Of a stretch of DNA of 64,000 bases, positions 12,641 to 23,358 are shown one piece after another. The stretch comes from Halichoerus grypus. Lineage: Eukaryota; Chordata; Mammalia; Carnivora; Phocidae. Position numbers and translations under genes: made by a program. Positions within the stretch are counted from its first letter, which is position 1, and each line of letters begins with the position of its first letter. The stretch spans positions 88,469,313 to 88,533,312 of the forward strand of contig NC_135722.1 in NCBI RefSeq assembly GCF_964656455.1, in the 5' to 3' direction. The notes beneath the pieces are model-generated. The model worked only from the letters and a program-made list of their open reading frames with translations. It was not told the DNA's origin and made no database searches.

Positions 12641-13530
12641 TCATGCTGTTGCTTTAAGACCCCAGCCTTTAGTGAGAGCTTCCATTTTCCCAGAGCAGTT
12701 CAAATGAACATGGAATTGAAAACAGATGTGGGCTCCAGCATGTTATTGCACAAGGGCGAATGGGGCATAGGGCGGGGAAGGAGGGGGAGGTGGCAGGGAC
12801 CGCGTGAAGGGACCTTCAGCAGCCCCAGGACTCTCATCACTTGAGGGGGTCTGAACTCCAAATTCCACCAGCCTGCACTCTGAAAATGAACTCCTAACAG
12901 AAAACAGATGGGAGCGGACCTCGAGGTGGGGGAGGGGAATGAGAAAGAGGCCTGATGGGGAGAGTGTGGTGAGGAAGGTCAGGGAGGAAGCAGCCTTAGA
13001 GAAGTGCAGTGTGGGCTTATTAACATTCCCTGTGTAGGGAAACACAAGTGCTTGAGGAGGTGGTGGGAGTTGGGGGTGAGACATGCCTAGAACACCTAGA
13101 GCCTCCTTGCAGGCGGAGTTCCCATTGCTTTTGCCCTGCTGAGAAGAACCAATGAGGTGAAGTTCCAAGAGCAGGGATAATCAGGCCAGATTTTTTTTTT
13201 TTCTTTTTGCCTGGGAAACATCTCATCCAAACAGACCACTTGCTTTTGCAAATGCCAGTAGTCCTGATAAATCAAACTCACTGGAGTCAGCACAGTGCTC
13301 ATGTTACTTTCCATAAGGGCTTTGTCTGAGCAGAGACATGCCAAGGAGTGTCTGCGGGGTGGTGAGGACGGAGAAATAATCTGGACAATAATACCTCCTG
13401 AGTCTTTCCATTCTGGGAACCACAGTTAATTTCTGTTTTCTTGGACCAGCTTATCAGAGATTTGACAGTTCTCTCAGATTTGAATGAACCTTTCTTTTCC
13501 AGTTTTTTTTTTTTTAAACAGCTGATCATC
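12641..13530. other. GC/purine-richer unique island
   Basis: This segment is clearly richer in G and C than its surroundings. It has G-runs at 12770-12795 (GGGCGGGGAAGGAGGGGG), at 12920-12940 and at 13060-13078, plus a few CpGs. Overlapping minus-strand frames of 141 and 82 codons cover it, but the translation is low-complexity (Pro/Ser-rich from the purine tracts) and matches no family I know. It is not a CpG island by eye. It could be a regulatory element or an unrecognised exon; there is no direct evidence for either. Confidence 0.4.
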
Positions 13531-13723
13531 CTTCCCCCGTAAGCAAGAGGAAGATGTAGATAACACTAGCGCTATAGTGAATCTAAGTAGGACGCCATTT
13601 TGGGGTTGCTGTGTTGGGTTGTGAGAGTGCTGAGCTAGCACTACATGCTTGAGACGTTATTTGGCCCTTGGTGTACTTATTTGGTAAGATAGCTTTAAAT
13701 GTCCTTATGCATACCATATAAAG

Positions 13724-13955
13724 CAGTGGTTTTCAATGGGAGGATGGGGTGAAGGAGGGGGATTTTTGCCCTCTAGGAGACGTTGGCAATGTCCAAAGCA
13801 AGTTTTGGTTGCCATAACAGGAGGGGGGGGTTACTGTCTTTTCAGTGGGTGGAGGTCAAGAATGCTGCTAAATATGCTCCAATCCACAGGAGAGCACTCC
13901 CACAACAATGAATATCTGACCTGAAGTGTGAATCACTCCAGTGTAGAGAAAACTT
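13724..13955 (+). mobile_element. MER20-type hAT DNA transposon relic
   Basis: Starts with CAGTGGTTTTCAA and continues with TTTTTGCCCTCTAGGAGACG, TTGGCAATGTCC, GTTTTGGTTGCC, a G-run, AGTGGGTGGAGGTCAAGAAT, GCTGCTAAATATGCTCC, and CACAGGAGAGCACTCCCACA. This order matches the non-autonomous hAT-Charlie element MER20 as I know it. The right inverted terminal repeat is degraded. It encodes nothing. MER20 copies are known to have been adopted as endometrial enhancers in placental mammals; whether this one is functional cannot be seen. Confidence 0.82.
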
Positions 13956-14097
13956 GATTATAAACTTTTTATGATCCTTGTGACATTTGGAGGACAAGGA
14001 TGGTATGGATGTATAGAATTCAGGGATTGTCCTTGAATCTCATTTTAAAATCTCCTTATCTTAAAATCCTATGCCCCCCCAAATAACTTCAGAATGG

Positions 14098-14320
14098 TGA
14101 TAATAAAACAGCAATAATACTTACTAATTATATTGCCCTTTATGCCAGACACTATTTCAAGCACTTTACGTATTAACACACTTGGTTTGCACAGCAATTT
14201 TATGAGATAGGTATGATCATTGTTGTAATTTACAGAAGGAGAAACGGAGGCACAGAAAGATTTAGCAATGTGCCTGAGGTCACACAGCTTCTAAGTGCAG
14301 GGCTGGCTGCACAGGTATTG
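14098..14320 (-). mobile_element. MIR relic, antisense
   Basis: Good match to reverse-complement MIR: TTTATGCCAGACACTATTTC, AAGCACTTTACGTATTAAC, GAGATAGGTATGATCATTG, AGAAACGGAGGCACAGAAAG, and GAGGTCACACAGCTTCTAAG. The tRNA-like head is only partly retained. Confidence 0.92.
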
Positions 14321-14562
14321 AAGTTGTTCAGTTGCATAGAGCCCCATGCTCAGAGGGGCTTGGTTTAATGCTCTGTGACTGCTGTCTTAAAATTCTTCAT
14401 AATTTTATCTTTGAACTTGTGTTTTGTAACTGAAGCTCAATGGAACAAGAGTCTGTGTGAGTGGGGGAAGTATGTGTGATACAGGAGTCTTCGGTTCCTG
14501 GCTGCTCAATTCACATATAGTGTTTATGGTGTCCCATTGAGTGCAGAGTTCAAGTGGACCGA

Positions 14563-14575
14563 CCCCCCCCCCCCC
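14563..14575. repeat. C13 homopolymer
   Basis: A run of 13 C followed by GCCC. The length in the assembly should be treated with caution, since such runs are error-prone. Confidence 0.9.
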
Positions 14576-15027
14576 GCCCATGCATGGGAGTTCAGAGAAA
14601 CTCAAACCGAATACAAAGTAAACATGTTATTTTTATGACTGAGTGGGGACACTGACAGCCACATTCTCTATTCAAACCAGAACTTGCACTGAACACAGAA
14701 AGAAGACAATGGCATTCTAAGAAACACAAATGCCCAGGCACCCTGTCATATGTCTTCCTACTCATGTTACTTCCTTGTATTACCAACAACTTATGCTTGA
14801 AATGATGATGCGGAAGGAAAGGAAAAGATAGGACTACCCACCATTCCTTTGCCTCTCAGTTTTTCCTTCCTCAGCAGTAAGCCAAAGGTAGAATGTTCAC
14901 ATATCAAAAAGGGTAATTAAAACAGTTTTGTGCTGCATTTCCACTGTTTTGGTAAGAACAAAATACATATGCTTATATGAGCTATGGAATATGAACTGTG
15001 TGATTTCAATGATTCTGCATACAATTT

Positions 15028-15136
15028 ATAGAGTTTTTGTTTAAGCAATCTCTACACCCAGCAAGGGGCTCAAACTCATAACACCGAGATCAAGATTTCC
15101 ATGGTCCTCTGATTGAGGCAGCCAGGCGCTCCCCCC
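15028..15136 (-). mobile_element. CAN SINE fragment (older subtype), antisense
   Basis: TTTAAGCAATCTCTACACCC, then AAGGGGCTCAAACTCATAAC, CCGAGATCAAGATT and GCCAGGCGCTCCCCCC read as a reverse-complement tRNA-derived CAN SINE of the short older subtype (B-box region and head). It is diverged and lacks a clean tail. The flanks were not resolved into a target-site duplication. Confidence 0.75.
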
Positions 15137-16905
15137 TTTTATTAAGATTTTATTTTTCATTTTAAATGCTCTTACATTTGCATTTAAACTGGTATTGCAT
15201 AATATGAAGATGAATGGTAAAATTTGTGCTAATAGTTAAAATTTTAATTGTTCTTTACTTAGACCAATGTTAACTAGCAAATGAAACACCATGGTAAGAG
15301 AAAGAGACTGTGGAAAAAGAAAAAAAGTTATGTATTTTAGTCTCTTTAATGGCACTTTCTCTCTGAATTTTGGACAAGGGACCCTGCATTTCCATTTTGA
15401 GCTGGGCCCTGCAGAATATGTAGCTGGCTCTGAATGACAGTCATGATTTGAATCCTGGAAGCATGGATCTAAAATATATGCTCTTACCTACTAGAATATC
15501 CAATTCCATTGTAGGATCCAATGTGATAGACATGAACTAGATGTTAAAAGAAATATCTTCACCTGTGAGCAGATGCCTCCTGGGCCAGTAACGTCCCCAG
15601 TCTGTTGGAGTGGTGCGCGTGGGGGTCCATTTCCTCCAAATTGCAATTGTTGGTTTCTGTGGGTGGTGAGTCTTCCCCGAAGGGCTGCTTCCTGAGCAGC
15701 ATATTCAAAACTGTCTACTGGAGCAGCTCAGTTCTTATGTGGTATACTCTAATTTGTTTGTTTTGTTATCACATTTTCCAACGATCTACGATGCTAGTCG
15801 GTAATACATTATAAAATCTATCGATCCCTGTGATTTTACATATATTATCTCATTAATCTCCCTTATGTCTTTAAAAGTTGATCTCCTGAGTAAATGACAA
15901 TCAGCTGTCTCATAGAAGGGAATTGTGGAGTCCTCTTTGGAACAGAAGTCCACAGCTCATTTAGTTTTGGGGGGTCTCCTCTACCCCTTCTACCCCCACC
16001 CCCACTATAAGCTTGTCCATGTCTAGCCAGTCTTTGTCATGTTTCAGGTGAATATCTTTTGCAAACTGAAATATTATTTAGGATACTTGCTGTGACTTTT
16101 AACATACCCAGTAAGGCTGACATCTTTGGAAAGCTGCATTTGTATAAGACCTCTTAATTTGTAGCATCTTGCCTTAAAATCAGACTTACTGCAATAAATT
16201 ATAGAACCTAAGAGAATTACTCAGTAGCATTTTGTTGAAATAAATATGAATGACCCAAAAATGCTTTCCTCTCAAATACATGAGGATAGAAAGCTTGATG
16301 TGAAATAATTTTCAACTGTTCCTTCTGACTGCCGCATTTTGATGTGTTGGTGATGCCCCTGGTTTTATCCTGGATGCAATCTTCAATGAATTGTTTTTAG
16401 CTTTTGCTTTGAACTTTTTAAAACTCGAAAAGAAATGCTCAAAGAAAGACAATTCTAAGAAAATTTGATCTTAATCTGTATGTCTACATTGCTGAGAAGG
16501 CCACATTGATCTTCAGGAATTATATTTATAGACTCTGATATAACCCATAAAATGATGAATACCTTGACACACAGCTTCCTTAGCATCCATGATGTAAGTT
16601 ATGTATCTTATCTCCCTGACTCTGAAGTGTGGTTCAGCACATGGTCCTCAAAACACGAGATATTGGAGCAATGGAGGCGATTTGCAACATTTTATCCTCT
16701 TCAAAGAATACCTTTCTTTCAACATTTCAGGAGAAATACAGAGAAATATATAGCCCTTTGGAAGGTGATTATTCCTTAAATGTGTGGTCTGTGTGTACCT
16801 CTTATTTATATACTATCTCTTTGACTTTTTTTTTTTTTTTTTTAGCTAACCTGTGTAAATCAAGATAGTGGAAATGCTACCATAGTTTAAGAAGGCATGC
16901 ATAAT
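15137..16905. other. Unique sequence, no gene seen
   Basis: No exon-like frame or repeat family was recognised. The 16827-16844 T-run followed by AG resembles a polypyrimidine tract, but there is no open frame or donor site behind it to support an exon. Confidence 0.6.
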
Positions 16906-16907
16906 TG

Positions 16908-17118
16908 GGCTTAATTCCCAGCATCTCTACTTGTTACCTTTTTTTTTAATTTTGGGTACATTTACTTAACCTCTCCAAACCTCTCTTTCTTCATCTATAA
17001 ATGAAAATAAAAGTAATCTACCAACTCCATAGGAATGTTCAAAGATTATAGGACAGAGGCGTAAATAGTACTGGCACGTGGTAAGTGTTCAAATCAATAT
17101 ATGGTATTTATTACAGTG
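16908..17118 (+). mobile_element. MIR relic
   Basis: Sense MIR wording with a T-tract inside it: ACATTTACTTAACCTCTCC, TTCTTCATCTATAAATGAAA, and a tail reading TAGTACTGGCACGTGGTAAG then TGTTCAAATCAATATATGG. Confidence 0.8.
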
Positions 17119-17275
17119 TGGGCTTTTGATGCTGATGCAAGACAAAATAATATAGCTCATTATTTTGTTCTTAAATATTTGAAAGAGCTGTGCTGAAACC
17201 TGTCCAATCTCTATTGACACCAACATACTACAACTACTAAACCACAATTGCCAAACACTACAAAAATTTTTGCAA

Positions 17276-17361
17276 CACTGTATTTTATTTTTATTTATTT
17301 TATTTTATTTTATTTTATTTTATTTATTTTATTTTATTTTATTTATTTTATTTTATTTTTA
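17276..17361. repeat. (TTTTA)n pentanucleotide repeat
   Basis: About 85 bp of TATTTTATTTTATTT units with occasional TTTA deletions. The unit resembles an expanded retroposon tail, but no element body abuts it, so it is called simply as a microsatellite. Confidence 0.95.
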
Positions 17362-17474
17362 AATGATTAAATGCTTGGCCAGCCAAGACACATAATTGTG
17401 AGTTACTGGATTTAATTTTTTAGGATTTCATTTTATTGGGAAAGTAGAAATTGTTATATGAAAAGTAAAATTTA

Positions 17475-17683
17475 GGGATACCTGGGTGGTTCAGTTGGTT
17501 AAGCGTCTGCCTTTGGCTTGGGTCATGATCCTGGGGTCCTGGGACTGAGTCCCGCATTGGGCTCCTTACTTGGCGAGGAGTCTGCTTCTCCTTCTGCCTG
17601 CCACTCCCCCTGCTTGTGCTCTCTCTCTCTCTCTCTGACAAATAAGTAAATAAATAAATAAAATCTTTAAAAAATAAAAAAAT
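17475..17683 (+). mobile_element. CAN SINE (arctoid type), full length
   Basis: tRNA-derived head (ACCTGGGTGGTTCAGTTGG), core (GGTCATGATCCTGGGGTCC), TC-rich segment with CCCCCTGCTTGTGCTCTC, and an (AAAT)n tail ending AAAATCTTTAAAAAATAAA. It is bracketed by a perfect target-site duplication, AAAAGTAAAATTTA, at 17461-17474 and 17684-17697. A 73-codon minus-strand frame across it is the SINE read backwards, not a gene. Confidence 0.96.
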
Positions 17684-17697
17684 AAAAGTAAAATTTA

Positions 17698-19034
17698 CAT
17701 GAACACATAAGCAGCAATTGTAGTTCTGTGATTTCTCAATTCACTGATATATAAAGTATTTAAAATCTCTGCTTAGGGACCCTTGTGACTGACATCAGAA
17801 CATAAACACTGACTTTCACAATGAGGGGAGTTTTGCATATTGATGTTAATATCTATTTTTCCCTTAGATTTGGTATTGAGTTAGGAAAGAATATATATGT
17901 GTTACAGACCTATAATATCATGGATTAGCTCTTTAGGTGTTTTTTTTTTTTCTTGTTTCGTCACTGACAATTTTTTTTTCCTAGAAAACTATTAAAAGAC
18001 AAAAAAAAAATAGAGAAATTTTAATGAGTTCTTTTCCTACTAATATTTACATCAGAAAAAGCATCCCAAACCCCATCAACCAGTTTCAATTTCTTGACTA
18101 CAAAATTAAGCATACGTCACCTTTCATTCATTTTCCTGAAAAAAAAAATCTGCACGACTTACTGATTTTATAGGACAGACACTGAATTTAGGCAGACCCA
18201 AGAAAACTGAAGTGAAAAGATCAAGAGCAATATTTCTTGATGATGCCGAAATGCAAGCATAGTGAAATTTAGACGTGAGGTATTTGATTCCCTTTGATAA
18301 CATTATAAACAGAAAAGCATGTCATTCATTCATTCTTTTATTCATTCCTTTACCATATGTCGGTTACTGGGCAAAGTCCCGATTCCCTATTTTCCTATGA
18401 CCTTATGGTCTTCAGCACCTGTTTTTAAAATAAGAGCTAACTGCTATTCTGCCCCCTGGAAAACGTGTGAATTTTCCAAAGGTCATCATAGCTCAGTGTC
18501 TGCTAAATGCAGCTCGAGAGGCCCCAAATGAAACACAACTTAGAAACTGTGTCCTGAGCTTAGTTTATCATTAATCTGGAGCCAGATAGCCTTTTCCAGC
18601 GAACCTGAAAACTCAGGCATGGAAGTTGGTACACACACACAGAGGCACATTCACGCTCAGTGTTTTGCTGAATCAGCTGAAATAAATGAGGCATGGGAGG
18701 CAGAGTAACGGGCCTGTCAGTTACACATCAGATAATTGATGCTACTTACGATAGAAATTGGAGACTGAGAAACTAAAAACAACAACAAAGCTCCTTTGGA
18801 ACTGCACTTCTATTTTCTGTGGAAGAAGGGAAGCAGCCAGTGACTCAGTTTGGCAATCCACTAACCTCATCAGAGCGAGCAACGCCAGATCCTGGGGGAA
18901 AGCTGAGCGTCCTGCAAGTGAATGTAATATTGAGACCTATTTCACAACCGTTTCCCAGCAATCCGATTCACTCAAAGGAGAAGACAATGGACAAGTTTGA
19001 ACAGGAGGGGGAAAAAAAAAATATTGAATACGAT
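17698..19034. other. Mostly unique sequence, no gene seen
   Basis: A short TTCATTCATTCTTTTATTCA patch at 18322-18345 resembles an L2 tail. The 18380-18980 part is less AT-rich and carries frames of 70-80 codons, with no known domain, no consistent reading across frames, and no clear splice sites. Confidence 0.55.
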
Positions 19035-19043
19035 CAGTTCTAA

Positions 19044-19252
19044 CCCCCCCCCTTTTTTTTTTTTAAAGACTTTCTTTATTTATTTGACAGAGACAGAGAC
19101 AGCAAGAGCAGGAACACAAGCAGGGGGAGTGGGAGAGGGAGAAGCAGGCTCCCCGCTGAGCAGGGAGCCCGACGTGGGACTCGATCCCAGGACTCTGGGA
19201 TCATGACCTGATCCAAAGGCATCCGCTTAATGACTGAGCCACCCAGGCGCCC
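19044..19252 (-). mobile_element. CAN SINE, full length, antisense
   Basis: Begins as a C/T tract, then TTAAAGACTTTCTTTATTTA (the tail reversed), GAGAAGCAGGCTCCCCGCTG, GAGCCCGACGTGGGACTCGA, and TGAGCCACCCAGGCGCCC (the head). It is flanked by CAGTTCTAA (19035-19043) and CCAGTTCTAA (19251-19260), a short target-site duplication. Confidence 0.95.
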
Positions 19253-19429
19253 AGTTCTAAACCATTTTTAAGCAAACCCAAGAATCATGCCAATTTTAAG
19301 AAAACTATAGAATGCTTCCTAGATTGTTAGAAATGTACGTGAACATGAGACTTCCTATGACTAGGCAATATGGATTATACAGTGTTGCCCATTCGATGTA
19401 GTCATAAGACTATATTGAAAGACAAGTTA

Positions 19430-19605
19430 ATGATAATGATAGTATCATAGAGTAAGCAGCTCCTAGTGTTTTAGATATTTTACGTAATACAACTAAATTA
19501 ATCCTCACAACAGAACTGAAGGTTGGTAGCGTTATTCCCTTTGCAATTGTAGAATAGGAGGCTTGGAGATGATAGGAATCAAAGAGGAACAAAAGAATCT
19601 CTCTG
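19430..19605 (-). mobile_element. MIR relic, antisense (diverged)
   Basis: CTCCTAGTGTTTTAGATATT, TTAATCCTCACAACAGAACT, GTAGCGTTATTCCCTTTGC, and GTAGAATAGGAGGCTTGGAG follow antisense MIR order with many substitutions. Confidence 0.6.
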
Positions 19606-19609
19606 TTGC

Positions 19610-20325
19610 CCTGTATTTGGTAAAGCCACAATATACTGAAATGTTAGGGAGGTGTGGTACTGTCTATAAATACCCAGGTGACAATTGAAAAGACACGTGA
19701 ATCTTAACATTGACAGAGGAGAGGGCTGTTTCTTTGTAGATGAAGAATATTTGACTTAAAATCTCCTCCTGGACTCATTTGTTTCCAAATTTGCTTTTCT
19801 CTAAGGTCTGGGAGATGCTGGGAATCCCTATGTTCACTGTTTGCTGTGCCTTTTGGCCCATAGGTCTCAACCAAGCACTGGCTGTGTGGGGATGCTGTCA
19901 GTCAGAAACCCCTAGAAGAGTCTTTTCAAACTCTATAATCTAGTCTTCCAGTTGATCAGAGAGATGCCAGTGCTCTGGGAGGAAGATAGAACTGAGCATG
20001 TTATTATTTCAAAGGGGCTTTAAAGACCACACAGTAAGGACAGTTCTACTCTCCTTCATCCTTCACAAATATAAAATCTCAGAGCACAAAGTGCCAGTCC
20101 ACTTCCAAGGGTCCCTTCTCACAACAGAAAGTGGATTTTCAATGGGTCCAGGATGAGTCTCCCAACACTGAAGTGTTTCCCCAGGGCTTCATCACTCAAG
20201 GCCACCAGGAAACCTTTCCTAATTTGATAGTGTACATCATCTGGAATTATATGTCTTCCATAAAAAATGTTCATGCAGGATGTTTGGAGATTGTAGTTTA
20301 TGTTTATGAGTGTGAGTTTGTGAGT
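19610..20325. other. Unique sequence, no gene seen
   Basis: No coding evidence beyond chance frames and no recognised repeat. A 152-codon minus-strand frame (20119-20577) spans the neighbouring GA repeat and reads as a Leu/Ser/Phe-rich artefact there. Confidence 0.55.
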
Positions 20326-20326
20326 G

Positions 20327-20385
20327 CATGAGAGAAAGAGAGAGGAAAAGAGAAAGAGGGAGAGAGAAAGAGCGAGAGAGAGATT
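20327..20385. repeat. GA-rich purine tract
   Basis: An almost pure purine stretch of AGAGAAAGAGAGAGG-type units, preceded by GTGTGAGTTTGTGAGTGCATG. Tracts like this can form triplex DNA and are length-variable. Confidence 0.92.
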
Positions 20386-20389
20386 GTGT

Positions 20390-21030
20390 GCATATGGTAA
20401 GCATGTTTTTAATTTCCAAGACCTCTTTCTTGTTTTCTGATTGTTCCTTATACACACCGTCCTGTTCCTGCTATAAGCACAATACATACACTTGATTTTT
20501 GAAGACAATGATTTGAATAATAGTAAATTCTTAAATAATATTCTTTTTTCTCTCTGTGTGAATATGTGTACCTGCATGTGTATATGTATTTATGTGTTTG
20601 TGTAGAGTATTTCCTTATTCAAAGAAAGAAAACTGGATCTAATTTAAAAACTAAATTGCCTCTATAGGAATTCAAGGAACAGTGATATTGACAGAGGCCA
20701 TAACTGCTCGTACCTCTCATATCTGGTGTCTGCTTTTTCAAATGATTTTTTTGTCTGTTTTAGCTGGCTACAGGGATTTCTTTAGCCCCCTGTTCCTTGG
20801 TGAGCTCTTCTGTGTAATGGGCATGGTGTGTTTGTAGACACGTTTGGGATAGCCCTGAAGCACATGAGGGTTCTCCCCACTGACTACAGTTAGCAAGAGA
20901 ACAGTCTGTTTGTTACAGGCATTCCTCAGTATTAGTGGTATTATTGCTATTCTTTCTTATTAAATCTGGAGGGCATTTATATACATTAATAGTTATTATG
21001 TAATTTAATGCCCACATGGTCCCTGATAAC
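20390..21030. other. Unique sequence, no gene seen
   Basis: Short TG-rich patch at 20560-20605 (GTGTGAATATGTGTACC and related). No repeat family or exon was recognised. Confidence 0.55.
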
Positions 21031-21034
21031 TTCT

Positions 21035-21245
21035 ATCATTTACTGAGCTCCTATTTCATGTCAGAAACCTAAGAACACTATCAATTTAATGTAATAATCT
21101 AAAATCATGTAATATAGCTGATCAAATCCCATTTTATAGATAAAGCATCTAAAGTTTGGATATAGGAAGAAACCTTCCTGAGATAGCACAGCCAGTAAGT
21201 AATAGAAGTGATAGAGCACTGAGTCAAACTCTGATCCATTCAAAA
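21035..21245 (-). mobile_element. MIR relic, antisense
   Basis: CATTTACTGAGCTCCTATTT, CATGTCAGAAACCTAAGAAC, CCCATTTTATAGATAAAGC, GAGATAGCACAGCCAGTAAG, and GAGTCAAACTCTGATCC follow antisense MIR order. Confidence 0.85.
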
Positions 21246-21292
21246 GTCCCCTCCATCCAGCCTTAGAAAATGTGTGTCATGAACTTCATTAA

Positions 21293-21385
21293 TCACGGTT
21301 TCAACAAGTATTTACTGAGGACACAACACAGGATAGGCACTGTCCTAGGCCCTAGTATACAGTCGTGAATAGAAGGAGGTAACCA
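21293..21385 (-). mobile_element. L2 fragment, antisense
   Basis: TTTCAACAAGTATTTACTGA, ATAGGCACTGTCCTAGGCCC, and TATACAGTCGTGAATAGAAG match the reverse complement of the L2 3' end. Only the terminal part is present. Confidence 0.8.
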
Positions 21386-21389
21386 TGGA

Positions 21390-22600
21390 GACTCTCCCCT
21401 GCCTGAGCGGCCTGATCAAACTCCGGACCTCATTTCCTCTGCTATCCCTAGGATGCTGCTAAGCAGCGTCCAGACCCTATTCTAAGCCCATTGCTAAGGA
21501 TTAACTGTCATCTGTGATTTAAATTCAGTAGCTTTGATTTCCTATCAGTCCCTTTAGAGGAGGATAATATCATTCCCACAGGGTCCCTAGAATTTCCCGT
21601 TCTTACTTGCCTTGTGATTGCAGCTTACAGTTCTGCACAAGCACAAAAGTTATGAATGGCTCTTCCCCCCCATTCTTTCCACTCCTCCACCTCTGCCTCC
21701 CAACAGGAGCAGCTGTTTTCTATTACAAAATAGTCTGACAAGGTGCTGGTCTGGAGCAGTGTCTCTTTGGCAGGTAATTTTGATGAGGCCCAGAGGTAAG
21801 GGGGTGGGTGTCTCTGATGGGTTTCCGGTCCTGTTATCAGCCCCATCCGGCACCCCCAGACATGGCTGCCGTCTGTATAGAGGGCTGATTTCTGGCTTGG
21901 GGCCCATGCTTGCTGAGAGCATCAGTCATCTGTCAGGGCTAATCCATTAACTTTTTTCTGTTTAGGCTGAGAGCTTGGATATGAGGCAAACATCCAGCCT
22001 CCCTCTGGCAGAGAACTTGGTCCTTGAACACTGAGTAACCCTACCAGTTGTGACTGGATACTCATGTTTTGTTTGTTTTTTTGTTCTTGATTTAGGAAAA
22101 TAAAGTAGCAATTCTAAACATTAAGAAATAGTACAGGGAAAAAGCAAAAAAGAAAAAAAGTTTCCCTTCCCAGTCAAGCTATCTGCAAAAGAGTGGACCC
22201 AGTGATATTTTTGCACAAGCAACTTTTTTTTTTTTTTTTTTTACCTGTGGCTCCAATTAGACTTTATATTGTTCTTGGTTTTCAGGAAAAACAGGTACCG
22301 TAGCAGCAAAGTTCCACTAAAACCAGCTGAGCTTTATAACCTGGGTCCTATTCTACTTATTGGCCTTCTGATGACTATTTCCAGGAACTGGCTTTCCCTT
22401 GCACTGGATTTACTGTTTAGATGCAGCAGACAGCTGGATAATCTAATAAATTTATCATTAAGAAAGAAATTGTTCTTGCCCTTAATTGGCTTTGCTAGAT
22501 CTGAATGCTTTCTTTTTGTGAAGAACACCGGATGTCAGGAGACTTGGGTGCTTATTCCAACTCTGTGATTAATAATGATGCTAACAATAACAAACATAAC
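21390..22600. other. Unique sequence, no gene seen
   Basis: The 21600-21960 part has balanced composition, and frames of 110 and 90 codons overlap on opposite strands, which argues against real coding. A T19 run lies at 22224-22242. No exon or repeat is supported; conservation would have to be measured. Confidence 0.5.
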
Positions 22601-22604
22601 AGAA

Positions 22605-22880
22605 GCATTTAGCATTCAGGGGCATTTAACACTAACAATATTTATCAAGCTCTTACTCTGCATTAATATGGAATAATGTGTGCATGTAACATACATTATC
22701 TGATTTAAACTTCACCATTATGACAAAATTGGTATTATTATTATCATCCTTTTTTTACAAATGAGGAAACTGAGCCTTAGAAAGATCACATAACTTGTCC
22801 AAGGACACTACTTATTAAAATAGTAAAAATAAACTTTACTGCCAGGTTTATCTTTTCCAAAGCTCTCATCCACTGAGCCA
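22605..22880 (-). mobile_element. MIR relic, antisense
   Basis: ATTTATCAAGCTCTTACTCTG, ACATTATCTGATTTAAACTTC, ATTATTATTATCATCC, ACAAATGAGGAAACTGAGCC, and CATAACTTGTCCAAGGACAC follow antisense MIR order. A repeat-rich start (22570-22640) is less certain. Confidence 0.9.
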
Positions 22881-23005
22881 GCCTGCCTTAACAATTACTC
22901 CATAACCTTGGACATGACCTGAGCTCACTTCCTCATACATAGAGCAGAGTTGGGACCAGAGGTTGCAGGGCATATTTGTAAGTTTCTTTATAACCCTGTG
23001 ATCCT

Positions 23006-23208
23006 TTTTTTTAATTGTAAAAGAAATCATTTATTTTTTAGAGAGAGAGAGAGAGAGCATGAGCGGGGGGAGGGAGAGGGAGAGAATCTCAAACAGACTG
23101 CACTGAGCATAGAGCCTGATGTGGGGCTCGATCTCACCACCCCGAGATCATGACCTGAGCCAAAACCAAGAGCCAGATGCTCAACCGACTGAGACACCCA
23201 CGCCCCCA
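23006..23208 (-). mobile_element. CAN SINE, antisense (older copy)
   Basis: Tail side AAATCATTTATTTTTTAGAG, then a GA-rich segment, GAGCCTGATGTGGGGCTCGA, CCGAGATCATGACCTGAGCC, and a decayed head GACACCCACGCCCCC. Imperfect flanking repeats, ACCCTGTGATCCTT (about 22993) and ACCCAATGATCCTT (about 23209), suggest a target-site duplication with two differences. Confidence 0.92.
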
Positions 23209-23358
23209 ACCCAATGATCCTTAAGAGAAAAAGACAGGATATCGTGACAGGCTCTAACAAGTTATATGAAGCCTACATTAATAGTGATGATAATGATAAT
23301 ATAACAAATTTATAGAGTTCTATTTAATTTCTAAAACTCTTTCATTTTATTATTTCCA

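Noticed and set aside
12743..13168. 141-codon minus-strand frame ending in a proline-rich stretch
   Set aside because: The proline run reflects a purine tract on the other strand. No recognised domain, and a second minus-strand frame overlaps it in another phase. Kept only as a region to check.
20119..20577. 152-codon minus-strand frame
   Set aside because: Its middle is the GA/TC repeat translated as Leu/Ser/Phe; the remainder is featureless.
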